In this document: positions 35,323 through 47,469 of the stretch, one piece after another
Numbering within the stretch: position 1 is the stretch's first letter
Layout of the letters: every line of letters begins with the position of its first letter
Origin: Isoetes taiwanensis
Taxonomy: Eukaryota; Streptophyta; Lycopodiopsida; Isoetales; Isoetaceae
NCBI GenBank assembly: GCA_021234155.1
Contig: JAJEKV010000021.1
Span: 11,277,523-11,341,522 of the forward strand
Length of the DNA stretch: 64,000 nucleotides
Reading direction: 5' to 3'
Notes under the pieces: generated by a model
Told to the model about the DNA's origin: nothing
What the model saw: only the letters and a program-made list of their open reading frames with translations
Database searches by the model: none
Position numbers and translations under genes: made by a program

Positions 35323-36892
35323 TGTGACATTCCACGTATTTATACGGTATATGTATAAATATACTGACACGTCACGCAGTAAGGATACGCCACCATGGGG
35401 TATTTTAACCTAGGGGGTGGACCTAAAAGGGATTAATTTAGCTATGCTAAATTAATAAAGGGTTAAAGGTTCAATACCTATAATTAAGGAATAATTATTT
35501 AATTAACTTAATTAAGCCAATTAAGTTAATTTAATTAATTAATTAAGAGGAGGACACCTGGCTAAACTCGATTGGCAAGTAGAAGACTGCTAATTTGGGG
35601 CAACAAATTGGATCCCTATCCCAATTTGCCCCAAATCGATCCCAAGAAGAGGAGCTGCTGGGCGCCCAGATTGCTTGAAGATGGAGATGCCACATGACAA
35701 TGGATCCAGCAGGAATTCAGGTTAGTGGATAGATTAGCTTGACAATTCTAGGGCCAGCGCCTCTGTCAGTCTTCTCTGCTTGTCTTTGATTATGGTTAAC
35801 CCTTGTTTGATAGTTACAACTGTTCTCGGATATGGATTATGCTCTGTGATGGATGGATGGATGGATGTATCTTTATTAGTATCTTTGTTAGTTCTTCCGG
35901 AAAGCAGGGATTAAGGGAGGTAGAGACCTATGTGACCTGTGTTCATTAGTATGCTCCTAGTAGCTCCCCTAGTACCCAGTAGTGTGGCCTGTGCACAAGA
36001 TCCCACCGAGCTGTGGAATCTGTGGCATGATTGAAGCACCAGACAAGGGACCGTAGTGATGAAGTGTGGGGTGGGGTCTCGCCTGAGCATAAAAGGCTAC
36101 GGGGACTCCTTCAGTGAGCTAGGCCTGATAGCTGGCCAGTGAACCAGGCCGGGTATGGGTCTGACACTCCCTGGGTACAGTTGTGTGATCACCCTGTACT
36201 TTGAAGATAAAGTTAGGGGAGTAGGTCGGGTACGGATGCGGGGATCGCTGATGCGGCACGTATTCTCTAGCTCACCCATGGAATCACTGTGACTCTGGGA
36301 AGGGACACTTCCCTGACCTGCCTCATCGGACCAAGGAGATGTAACACGGAGTAGTCCCAAAGGGTGATGCCTTGGGAATTGCATCTCCGGAAGGCTACAA
36401 TGACGCCATAGCTTGATTCAGCTCATCTGCAAAGTGTGCGCAGGAGGGGCGGATGGAATGGACAACCCTAGCCGATGTTCTATGCCAGCCAACGCCATGT
36501 CAAGATTCTGTCTGCTGATCTCTTGAGACCTAGCCGTCAGTCGACCCTCATCGGAGTCTGAGCCGGGGTGGAACCTTGGGTTTGGGGAGTTTACTCTAGT
36601 ATTAAATGCATCTTCTCTGTTATTATCAGTTGGATGGATGTGCCACCCTTCGTGGTGGATATTTATGATATGCTTATGCTGTATGCTAACCTTGTATGCA
36701 CGCTTCCGCGACATAGGAGTCCCATTGAAGGCGTGGGCCGAATGACACCTCCGTGTCCTTCACCCGGGCATCTTTCTATAGATGGTCCGAGTTAGACGAA
36801 GGGCCCTGCTCATAGCGAGTTGGTTGCCATGGGAGGGGGAAGTCCCCGTATGTATACGTCCGGAGCGCCGTATATGTTCAGGGAGCGTCACA
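35323..36892 (+). repeat. 3' LTR of Gypsy-1
   Basis: 1570 bp, TGTGACATTCC to GGAGCGTCACA, with the terminal TGTGAC/GTCACA inverted repeat. It is intact and contains the empty LINE-1 site (36397-36414) and the unbroken sequence across the inversion breakpoint (ctgcaaagtgtgcgcagg, about 36426-36443). A gatg tetranucleotide run lies at about 35850-35866. It serves as promoter and polyadenylation region of the element. Confidence 0.93.
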
Positions 36893-37592
36893 CTGAATCA
36901 CCATCATACCCGTTATTTGGTGTTGAATCACATCATAGCATCCACAACTAGGTGGGCTCTTGTGCACAGGCCGCATTTAATTGGATTTAAGAGGTTCTAG
37001 CTAGGAGCATCACTAAATCTAGATAGCCTTTAGGTCTCTACCCCCCTTAATCCAATAGAACACAGGAGGAACATAAAGAAAAACAGCAATCAGATACAAA
37101 CATCCATCATCATCATAAATAGATCATAGAATAGAATCTAATCATCCGTCTACTCAAACAAGGGTCAGAAGAATACAAGCTATGTTAAAACTAACCGGTA
37201 TCATAGATATCCCTCTGGTTCTCCATCCTTCTGGCTGGAACCAAGGTGAGCAGCAGCTCCTCCTCCACCAATCTTCCCTAATTCGAATTGGGGCAAATTG
37301 GGGTGGAAGCCCCAATTTGGGTGTCCCAAGTTGGCAGGTCTGCCTTGCCAATCAATTTGGGCCAGGTGGCAATTCTAGATTAGTTATCCCTAATTAATTG
37401 ATATTTAGGCCTTTTTAATAGTAGGTTAAGCCCTAAATTCGAATTAGGGTTTAGGGTTAGCTTTCTACCTTAATAATTAATGATTAACATAGCTACCCTT
37501 AGCTTATGAATAATTAATGCACCATTAATTATTCATAGTGACGTGTCATGTATTTATACCCAAACGCACGTATAAATACGTGGAACGTCACA
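36893..37592 (-). mobile_element. Right part of the minus-strand LTR split by Gypsy-1
   Basis: The reverse complement begins TGTGACGTTCCACGTATTTA at 37592 and follows the same plan as the Gypsy-1 LTR (tata-rich start, ggattaagggggggtagaga, gcggcctgtgcacaag), but it is clearly diverged. It continues at 9516. Together they make a solo or partial LTR of about 1.37 kb from a related family. Confidence 0.8.
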
Positions 37593-38936
<1,344 letters not shown>

Positions 38937-39107
38937 TTCTTGGGAGACGGTATTAAAATTTCTAGAGATATTCTTGGGGATGAAGAGGAGAGTGAGCTGA
39001 GTGATGAGCCTATCGATTCGCGAAGGCTTGTCACAAGAAGTTGTTTTTGACTTTGAAAATGTTTTTCTAAACGCCTCATAGACCATGGTCTCAAAAGACT
39101 AATAATA

Positions 39108-39316
<209 letters not shown>

Positions 39317-39584
39317 TTTGATAGACTTGTTCATAGACTTGTTGGTCCCCATGGATGTTAAAGTTAAATTCAATACAACTCAATTATGGGATCTTAATAT
39401 GCCTTTGCATTCTAGTTTTCTTATAGCATGAGGGGTTGAGGGACAATAGATGAGATATTGCATTTTTACACATGGCATGTAATGACAACATGAATACTTT
39501 ATGGGGTGTCATATGGATGGGAGTAGTGCAATGATTGTATAAATGGTGCTTTCAAAATTGGCCAGAACAATACATATATCACAC

Positions 39585-39860
39585 CCCTTTAGAGAACCAT
39601 ACATCCTTTAAAAAATACCTCCTTAGAAACTACACTTACTTATAAACCACACCTCCAAAAACTACACCTCCTTAGAAACACCACCACCTCAAAAACAAAA
39701 ACCACAGTTCTTTTAGTAAAAAACATACCTCCTTAAAAAACCACATCTCCTAAAAAACAAAAACCACAGCTCTTAAAAAAAATAACAGTGGACGTTCCTT
39801 GTCCACTTAAAAAACAACACCATCAACTAGTAAAACCACGCCTCCACAGATCTACATATA
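39585..39860. repeat. Degenerate A/C-rich minisatellite
   Basis: Irregular copies of accacacctccttagaaac and ccacagctcttaaaaa, 18-25 bp each. No gene is seen. The flanking 39315-39584 and 39861-40440 are unannotated. Confidence 0.65.
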
Positions 39861-40449
39861 GGTTTTTTTGTGATCTATGAATAAAGTACATGTGGACCAA
39901 AAAAAACTAATGATTTCAACAGTGGACCAAAAATTGGGGTCAGTGTGTAAGACTGCAAATTGTAACCAAAGATAGCAGCTATCTCCTCTGGATCAGTACC
40001 TTCAAATATCGCTTCAAATTCAGCTGCATATGTTGCAATTGAAGCCCAAAGAATTTTGGGACATAACCCAAATTGATACTCAAGAACCTGCCATAAAAAC
40101 AAGAATTGCATTCCTCTTTTTTGAAAATCGAATTCCAGCACCTCCATGCTACTAGAAAGCAGGAGATCATCACTCCCGAGTCGGATTGATGACATGGCTA
40201 AACAAACTTCCATTTCTGGAGCCTTTTGAACCTAATTTTACACGCGCTCAAAAGAACCCGTCATATGCATATTCTTGCAGGGCGAAAATGCGCTTACTAA
40301 AAAGTAAAGCACCCTATCAGCATCCAGTTTCGCCGACATTAAAAATGCCCCCCAGTTACGTGCGTGTACTCCAAAATCACCTTCCTTCTGCAATTTTGGC
40401 ATGTTCTTTAATCCAAGCTACAACAATTTAGGTCACTCCTAAAGCTCCA

Positions 40450-40590
40450 TAAAGTTTACAAAAGGCCCTTAATTCATGCAAGCCTTGCCTGAGATAATTC
40501 CACAGTTGTATCACCAAAGCAAAGTTTACAAAAAGGCCCTTAATTCATGCAAGCCTTGCCTGAGATAATTCCACAGTTATATCACCAAAG
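40450..40590. repeat. 68-bp tandem duplication
   Basis: A unit starting aaagtttacaaaaggccctt and ending atcaccaaagc is present twice in direct tandem with few differences. Stretch 40591-42300 has no convincing gene; a minus-strand ORF at 40716-40898 is short and unrecognised. Confidence 0.85.
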
Positions 40591-42301
40591 CATCCAAACC
40601 CAAGATTGATTTGGAAACATACTACAATCTAATTGCAACCCATCCAGCTTATTCCTGAGCTTCTCAAAACTATGTAGCCATCAAGGGGGGGTTCACATAG
40701 TTTTAGCCGTACAATTTAGATGAGTGACCCAAAAGGGTTTATTTTGGGCTTGATTTCGGTGACTTTGGTATAATATGTGGCTGAAAATGGGGATTTTTTG
40801 AAGTTTTCTAGGGCATATACATTAAGGGGGTTTTTGGGGACCCCTTGCACGCACATGAGGTACCCCCTATATGATAGGTGCATCCCCTGGGTAGCCATGA
40901 ACTTCTTATCAAAACATCCTAAATCTATTTATGGCAGCCGAAGCAATCTTAGATCAATGAAAAACCCCATCTGTAAGAAGAAATGACAATGAATCTTCAA
41001 GCTCTTGCCTCCACGGCTAGGACCGTTACATTATTTCTCCAACCAAACTTCCTGATCCTTTCTCCAACTGAGCATCCTGTTCCTTAGCTCTTGCCAATGT
41101 CTCTGAAAAAGGCCATGCCACAGTGCCGCATATGCTTATGAACATTTACTTTTTTGCATTCACTCAATAAAGATACAATCATTGTTAGAAGCTGTCTATA
41201 ATTGTTTTTGCTCTATTGTTCATTCTATATAATCTTTGTTTGAATGTTAAGTGTGTATTGTTTGTTTTAAGTTCAAGGAGCCTTTAACATACATTCACTT
41301 CAAAGATTGTGCATTTGGCTATGAATTTTAATGCCTGATCTCCTTTGTCAAAGGTCTATATTGTACAATCAACATTACATTATAAGATATGTATTGTAGT
41401 CTTATATGCCATATCCGGTCTCCAAATCCACAATCATCAAAAAGTGAGTTCTTGCATTGCGTTTACATAGAGGAACTATCAAGTCCAAACAAAGTATTAA
41501 GCCATTAAGCTCGAAAAAATTTCTTCCTCATAGGGGCTTATGTTGAGGATGTGAAAAAAGAGGGGCATGACTGTGAGAAGCATTAATCTTGGAATTTTAT
41601 CCATTGAGTTGCGTTGAAGTATTTTGGGAGAGATTATATACGGATATATGCATGTAGTTGCTCCTCTTAGTCATCAAAAAAACATCAAATAATACGGCAT
41701 GCTTTTGTCCAATAACCAGAGAAGACAGTGACATTTACCAGGTTCAATGCTTTGCTTGCCATTTTAGCAAGATGCATGACCCATGTCTTCAGCACAAATA
41801 GGGCTAGAGAAACAATTGATAGCATAATCATAGTAATTGAGACATAATTGAAGCTGTTGTTATTGATTGCAATTATTATAGATATTTACAATGCCCAGCG
41901 TTACTAAGTAGAAATTGGGAACCTAGTTTGGTGCTGCCTATCCTCCAAGATCTGTGCTTGTACTCTATCTCTCAGCAAGATTTATAGAATTTACCTTAGA
42001 CAATAAACAAAAAAAAAAAACAAAAAAAACAAAGACACCCCCTTCATACAAGATTTTTGCATTTTTGTCATGGACTTAGTCTAGCTTTCTTTAGGAAGAA
42101 TGATTTGTCATTAACTTTATGTAAGGACAATTGATGGGATGGAGAGTTATGCAGGCTGTAATCATGGAGAGTGGTGAGCAGCATGCTGCCTTATCATTTA
42201 CAAGTTTTCATCTTATGCCTAGGAACATTGCAAGCATACATTCCATGGACGAGCAATTTCCTTCTTCAAATTTAACGAATCTATAACAAGTTTTATGAAA
42301 T

Positions 42302-42912
42302 TTAATGTCTTCTTTTGCACGCTGAATCTAACGTGCTAAAGCAATAGGCCATAACGAGTCCAGCAAATAAGATCGCTACCAAACATAGGACGCGTGTCTC
42401 CATAGATTCACAAAAGAGAAGATAAAGGGACTTACGCTTCCTCTTCGTCGTCTTCTTTTGTGGGTTTGGTTCACTTGGTTTAGATACGAGAGGATTGAAG
42501 CCATCTTTACTCTTACCTTTGACCCAAACTTTATAATTATCTACCCACTGTGTTATCCCTCGTTTCTGCCACTTCTCATCATGCATAATATTTTCAACTG
42601 TCTGCTTCTCATATAGTTTAGAACTCACCCCATATAAAGCAGCACATGATGCAATAAAGGATAAGAGCATGGGAATCCAAGCGAACCCACATTTGGTCGC
42701 ATGTGAGACTCCTTGGAGCAGTACTCCCTGGAAAACAAAGTAAAATCCTAGAAGCTGGTAGATCTCACTCTGTAAATTCTCTGTTCCTTTTTTAAATGAT
42801 CTATACGCTTATCATACATCTCACCTTCTCTAGTCAGCTCATCATGCCTTTCTTTTGCCTCTAATTTTTCATCATCCTTTTGTTTTCTCTCATCGGCAGG
42901 ATTGTCGTCCAT
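42302..42912 (-). CDS. Two-exon gene for a small membrane protein, unrecognised
   Basis: The ATG at 42912 opens MDDNPADERKQKDDEKLE, a highly charged helical stretch. A donor (GTGAGATG at 42824) and acceptor (ttttgttttccag ending at 42728) give a 97-bp intron that joins exons in frame (E-G-V-L-L-Q). Exon 2 encodes a first hydrophobic segment (WIPMLLSFIASCAALYGV), a loop with GITQWVDNYKVWVKG and a basic stretch KKTTKRKRKS, and a second membrane segment (VLCLVAILFAGLVMAYCF) near the C-terminus. A shorter 41-bp intron (donor at 42768) is also conceivable but too short for a plant. The reading frame is clean, so this may be a real host gene, perhaps with further 5' exons. Function unknown. Confidence 0.55.
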
Positions 42913-43869
42913 TTCTCCTGCCCGTTCCAATTTCTGATCTAACTATAGTAGAAATTAGAGGAAATGTTAAAGTGTGAAGTTTGAAGGAAATCGTAGTGTC
43001 AATTATTCATTTTCTCAACAGAAATACTGAGTACATCTTAGCGAAAGATGCATACCTGGATATTCTTATGGGTGCAGTGCAGACTATGCCTCCAATTTTT
43101 TTCTCCTTATGCCCTTCTTTGTACTGGGCAACAATTCATAAGGCAACAATTCGTACGGCAACAATTCATAATGGCCAACAGAAGAAGCTGTGAATCAAAC
43201 AAGCACAACTAACTTAACAACTAATAGCTGTGAATCAGACAAGCATAACAGCTAGCTGTGTATCAATTCAGTGGTCCTAATTTGTTAACGCTGATCTAAT
43301 ATCTTTGCCCAGTCGTTCGTTCTGTCCTAATATCTTTGTCCATGGTTAATATCTAGCAGAATCTCAAGGAATCTTAAGGAATCTTAGACAGTCGTTCTGT
43401 CTTACTATTATGTCTTACTATTATGCTGCATTAAAAAACCGATTGTTCTAGTTGCCGTCCAAGTGGGCAACTAGCAGTTGCATGCAAGAAGCATTACTAG
43501 GCACCGGCATTATTTGGCCATTTTTTTTAAATAATGGAGAAACAATTGTTTAGCCACGTGGATATTGAGGTTTCCAAACAACCCAATTCTGCTATGGCAA
43601 TATATTCTACTGAACCAGTAAAAGTGTCCAGGCATTGCCGGGCTACAAGGCAATTGTTGAGATAAACAATAATCAATTATAAAATTCTTGCAATTTGAAT
43701 AAACAATACAAGAATTTGTCGTACCATGTTGTACTTATTAGTTTGTATTTTGCAGAAGATAAATGGAGTATGATGTTGACAATATAATGAAAAAAAAGGT
43801 TAGCTTTGCTTATTATTATTATTATGGTATATGCGAAAACATTCTGGTCTATTAACTTCACATATATAT

Positions 43870-44830
43870 GTTCTTATGTTTATCGCGCTTAATCGACCGT
43901 CCGTCCAAGATCCTATGGCCCAGGGGGCTTTGGGACATATCCTATGGCCCAGATGGCTTAGGAGTTTCTATATAGATTCTATATAGACGATCCTACGGTC
44001 TAGATTGTTTATATCTCAGGCTGTCTTGGGATATTGTTCTAGAAAGTTCTAATAAATTCTAGAAGGTTCTAGAATCTTTTGAATCTTCATAGAATCTAAG
44101 GGAATCTCATGAAACTAAGGGAATATAGGGGAATCTTCGTAAACCTTGGGAATCTAGCAGAGTCTTTATAGAATCTAAGAGAATCTCATAAAATCTAAGA
44201 GAATCTATGGAATCCCATAAAATGTAACAAAATCTTCATAGAATTTGAGCGAATCTATGGGAATCTTTGTAGATTTTGAGGGAATCTTATAATATTTGAG
44301 GGAATCTTAATAGAATCAAAGGGAATCTCATAAAATATGAGGGAATCTCATCAAATTTGAGGGAATCTTCATAGAACTTGAGGAAATATTATAGAATCTA
44401 TGGGAATCTAAGGGATTCTCATAAAGTCTAAGGAGCTCTACATAATTTCTTGAGGAATCTAAGGGAATCTTATAAAATCTAAGAGAATCCGAATGAATCT
44501 TGGGGAATCTTCATAGTATCTAAGGGAATGTTATGAAATCTAAAGGAATCTGAGAGAAGCTTGGGAGAATAAATCTTAGAGAATCTAGGGGAATCTTCAT
44601 AGAATCTAAAGGAATCTCCTGAATTATAAGGGAATCTACGAGAATCATATAGGATATAGGAAATCTAAGGGCATCTTGGGTAATTTGTAGAATTCAAGGG
44701 AATGTTATAAAATCTGAGGGAATCTTCAGAATGTTATAAGATCTGAGGAATCTTCATTAAAACTTGGGAATCTAGGGGAATCTCATAAAGTCTAAGGTAA
44801 TCTTCATAGAATTAGGCTGTCAGTAATAAG
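43870..44830. repeat. Degenerate satellite of GGGAATCT units
   Basis: Some 40 imperfect copies of a 15-25 bp unit (gaatctaagggaatctcata and tgagggaatcttcatagaat) run from about 44036 to 44820, preceded at 43900-44035 by repeats of tcctatggcccag and tctatatagattc. No gene. Stretch 42940-43869 also has none; it holds short repeats of caacaattcata and gctgtgaatca. Confidence 0.8.
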
Positions 44831-45309
44831 CCCAACGTGGGGAATAGTGAAAGGATTACTTCAAAACTTTGAGCTATGGCAAAGCATACAACAAAAAGAA
44901 ACAGAGGCCATAAAAAGTACCCTTGGAGAGCTGAAGATAGAATATGAAACTCTAAACTCAAGCTCAAAAATCTCTACAAAAAAGAAAACAATAGCTGGAA
45001 GAAAAATCACCTCCAAAAATCTATCTGGAGTGATGGGTCGATATTAAAGTAATGTCCAATCTCCCATTGCAAAATCGAAATGGAAAATGGTTCTCATTGC
45101 AAAATCGAAATGGAAAAATGAAGGATAAGGAAAATAATCGTTCTGCAAACAGATAGAATTCGGCATCCTATCCTACCTTACCGGCGCCCCTCTGAGGCAT
45201 AGATAGGCAAGCATAGATAGACTGTAGAGAAAAATCAAAGATTCGAAATTGGTATTGTTGCATCCAGCAAGAGGGAGAGGGAACGCCACATGCGACGTAA
45301 CATGCAACA

Positions 45310-46050
45310 TTTTTTTTTCGAAGGATCAGAGATATATTAATTGGTACTCATCAATTACATACGTATGCCAAGTGATATCATACACCTACACAACATGGTT
45401 GTTTATGTAGGGATAACCACTCAGCTGTGGATTTGGAACTTTTACAGGAACGATAAGAGAGAGTCGTGGACTTGAGAAGCCCACTCCTCTTCTGTTGGCG
45501 GATCTTCTGCTTTAAAGATGGCCATTGGCTATTGGAGTGAATATATTCTTGGGAGAACACTAATTTTCTCTGCCTCTTCCATATTAGCCATAGGAGCCAT
45601 CCTTTACATAAATTCGGAGCAAGTTTCTTTCCAGTTTGCCATGACGATGGATACATGCCTAACAAAAGCTCGTTTTCTGATAGAGAAGTCCCGAATGCTT
45701 CCTTCACTTGTTCCCATACTGGACAGAGTTCTGCACAATGCATGAAATAATGTTCAATTGTTTCTGTTCCCAGGCCCCACATTGGGCAACTCAGCGAGAC
45801 ATCACAGTTGAACTTGTTCACTAATATGCTGACCCTGATTGCTCGGTGAAAGATTTGCCATAGTAGTATGGATACCTTTGGTGGCAAGTGGCTCTTCCAG
45901 ACCCATTTCCATACTTGACTGAGTTGGCCATAACATGTCAAAGACACGGACATACCATGGATATACCCGTGGCTATAACATGAGGGTGTTTGATATATAC
46001 CGCGCTCACATTTGAAAGGGCTAGAATTTACAAACTTCTTGTCACTCAAA
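45310..46050 (-). mobile_element. LINE-3: 3' fragment (zf-RVT part of ORF2)
   Basis: The T run at 45310-45318 is the minus-strand poly(A). The ORF 45378-46049 has WKWVWKSHLPPKVSILLWQI, CPMWGLGTETIEHYFMHC (one Cys replaced by Trp) and WLLWLIWKRQRKLVF, the C-terminal domain of plant L1 ORF2. It is strongly 5'-truncated. Stretch 44831-45309 before it has no gene beyond a short Lys-rich plus-strand ORF (44847-45047). Confidence 0.85.
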
Positions 46051-46230
46051 AGGCCTAGTCAAATTCAAGCAGTGCGGCTGACGTTTTGAAATGACAGAGC
46101 ACGTGCTTGCCAAGGACGTGGATCCCACTAACCACTTAATGCGATTTAGGGGTTTCTGTCCTGTTTCAAAATAATCTCTTAGGACGAGTGAAGAGGAGAG
46201 GTCGATCTAGCTCGGTAGGCCTAAGCAGCA

Positions 46231-46608
46231 ATGGGAAGCAAAGGATCCAAGCCAGGATCCACCAAGGATGAAGCCGTAGTTAGGCTAAGGAATTTAACAG
46301 AGCAGAAAGTTATTTTCCGAGAGAAGCCCCGTCAGGTGCTTGGTCATATCGTATACGAACTTGACGCTAATCAAACGAAAGATGAACCTCTCTTTGAGGA
46401 GAGTTATCTCAGAATGGCTGTTTTGGTGGGCGATGTTGAAATAGGGATCATTTCTAGTGCGGATCTGGTAAATGAAAACAAAGCTACTCCAAAAGAAATC
46501 ACCATCCGTGGTGAGAATGGTACTTACGAGGTTGTGATTGGAGAAGCACCAGCCAAAAGAAGCGCCTCCTGGATCGCCTCCATTTACAATTCTCATGGAA
46601 AAGTTTGA
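46231..46608 (+). CDS. Small protein with possible N-myristoylation site (125 aa), unrecognised
   Basis: A clean ORF from an ATG in good context (caatgggaag), ending before an AT-rich 3' region. The start MGSKGSKPGS has Gly2 and Ser6, the pattern for N-myristoylation, with basic residues for membrane contact. The body is probably beta-rich (VRLRNLTEQKVIF, YLRMAVLVGDVEIGIIS, EITIRGENGTYEVVIG), ending AKRSASWIASIYNSHGKV. It is the only uninterrupted, transposon-unlike ORF here with balanced composition. I do not recognise the family. It may be a single-exon host gene. Confidence 0.55.
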   Translation: MGSKGSKPGSTKDEAVVRLRNLTEQKVIFREKPRQVLGHIVYELDANQTKDEPLFEESYLRMAVLVGDVEIGIISSADLVNENKATPKEITIRGENGTYEVVIGEAPAKRSASWIASIYNSHGKV

Positions 46609-47299
46609 TGCAAAATTGAATGTTATTGCTTTCATTGCTATCTAATGGAAATGAAAAGTTCTAGCTCACAAATTGAGGTTAAGCTTCTGTATTCTTTTCT
46701 TGTATTCTTGAAATCTTACTAAATTCTGAAAAATCTAAGTTAACAACCCTCTTTGAGAGATCAACATAAAGAAGAACAGAGGAATACGTGTAGATGTGAA
46801 TAAGTCCTATTTTAAACTGCAGAAAATCTCTTTGCGTTTTGTGGAGAGGCTCTCCCGTTATCCATTTTCATTTTTCCACCGCATAGCCCAGGAACAGAGA
46901 AACAGAGGAAGAAGACAAAAATGCCGCACGCCACAATTTTCGGGCTTGAGAAATCATCAACCCGTGAAAGTCATGCTTTGTAATATTCATTGGCAGAATT
47001 TGCCTCAAGGTGATTCCATGTTACGTAAAAACAATTTAGAAAAAATTCTGCCCTCGCGTCCACTAGCGCCATGCCACGTGGCACGCATTCAAACCCTGAA
47101 AGTGAAGCATTTTTTCTGTTTCTTCCTGCGGGCTTCATTTCTTGGCTGCTCCGGCTATTTCACACACAGATCAGAGATTTACCAGGCATTCTCGGCACTT
47201 TACCCAGCGATTCCGAGGATCTACCTCGCATTCTCAGGCTTTACCAGCGATTTTGAAGAGTTTTACCGTCACAGAATTTTTTCTAAATTGTTTCCACGT

Positions 47300-47387
47300 T
47301 ACAGGAATGTTGCTTTAGGCAACATTCTGGCATGTCGCGTCGGCATGGTTTCCATGCCAGAATGTTGCCTAAAGCAACATTCCTGTA
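47300..47387. repeat. Perfect 35-bp inverted repeat (hairpin)
   Basis: Arms 47300-47334 and 47353-47387 are exact reverse complements (core aatgttgctttaggcaacat), with an 18-nt loop. RNA from either strand would form a long perfect stem. Stretch 46609-47299 has no convincing gene. Confidence 0.95.
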
Positions 47388-47460
47388 TACATAACCCTCT
47401 TTCCTAATGTTGACAAATGTTGTGATCTGGTTAATATGTGATAATATAGAAGTAGGGTCG

Positions 47461-47469
47461 TTATTTTTT
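47461..47469. repeat. 9-bp target-site duplication of the MULE, left copy
   Basis: ttatttttt is repeated exactly at 50449-50457 on the other side of the element and once more at 50889-50897 after the foldback element. Nine base pairs is the hallmark of Mutator-like transposition. Confidence 0.9.

Larger units (their letters stand above)
9517..36892 (+). mobile_element. Gypsy-1: chromovirus carrying histone-domain genes, rearranged
   Basis: The element runs from TGTGACGTTCC (9517) to GGAGCGTCACA (36892). It is flanked by ctgat and ctgaa, one mismatch in a 5-bp target duplication. The order after undoing one inversion is 5' LTR, primer-binding site, H3-fusion gene, second extra gene, gag, protease, reverse transcriptase, RNase H, integrase with chromodomain, polypurine tract, 3' LTR. 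The first 143 bp of the LTRs differ at 5 positions, so the insertion is fairly young. Later events are a LINE at 10549-17434, a LINE at about 31655-34893, an inversion of 17471-24112, and replacement of part of the 5' LTR by an rRNA fragment. Frameshifts in gag, RT and integrase make this copy non-autonomous. Confidence 0.85.

Noticed and set aside
35323-37592. A DNA transposon with terminal TGTGACGTTCC / GGAACGTCACA inverted repeats
   Set aside because: The two ends belong to two different LTRs: the 3' LTR of Gypsy-1 and the split outer LTR. Polypurine tract, PBS and target duplication explain the structure better.
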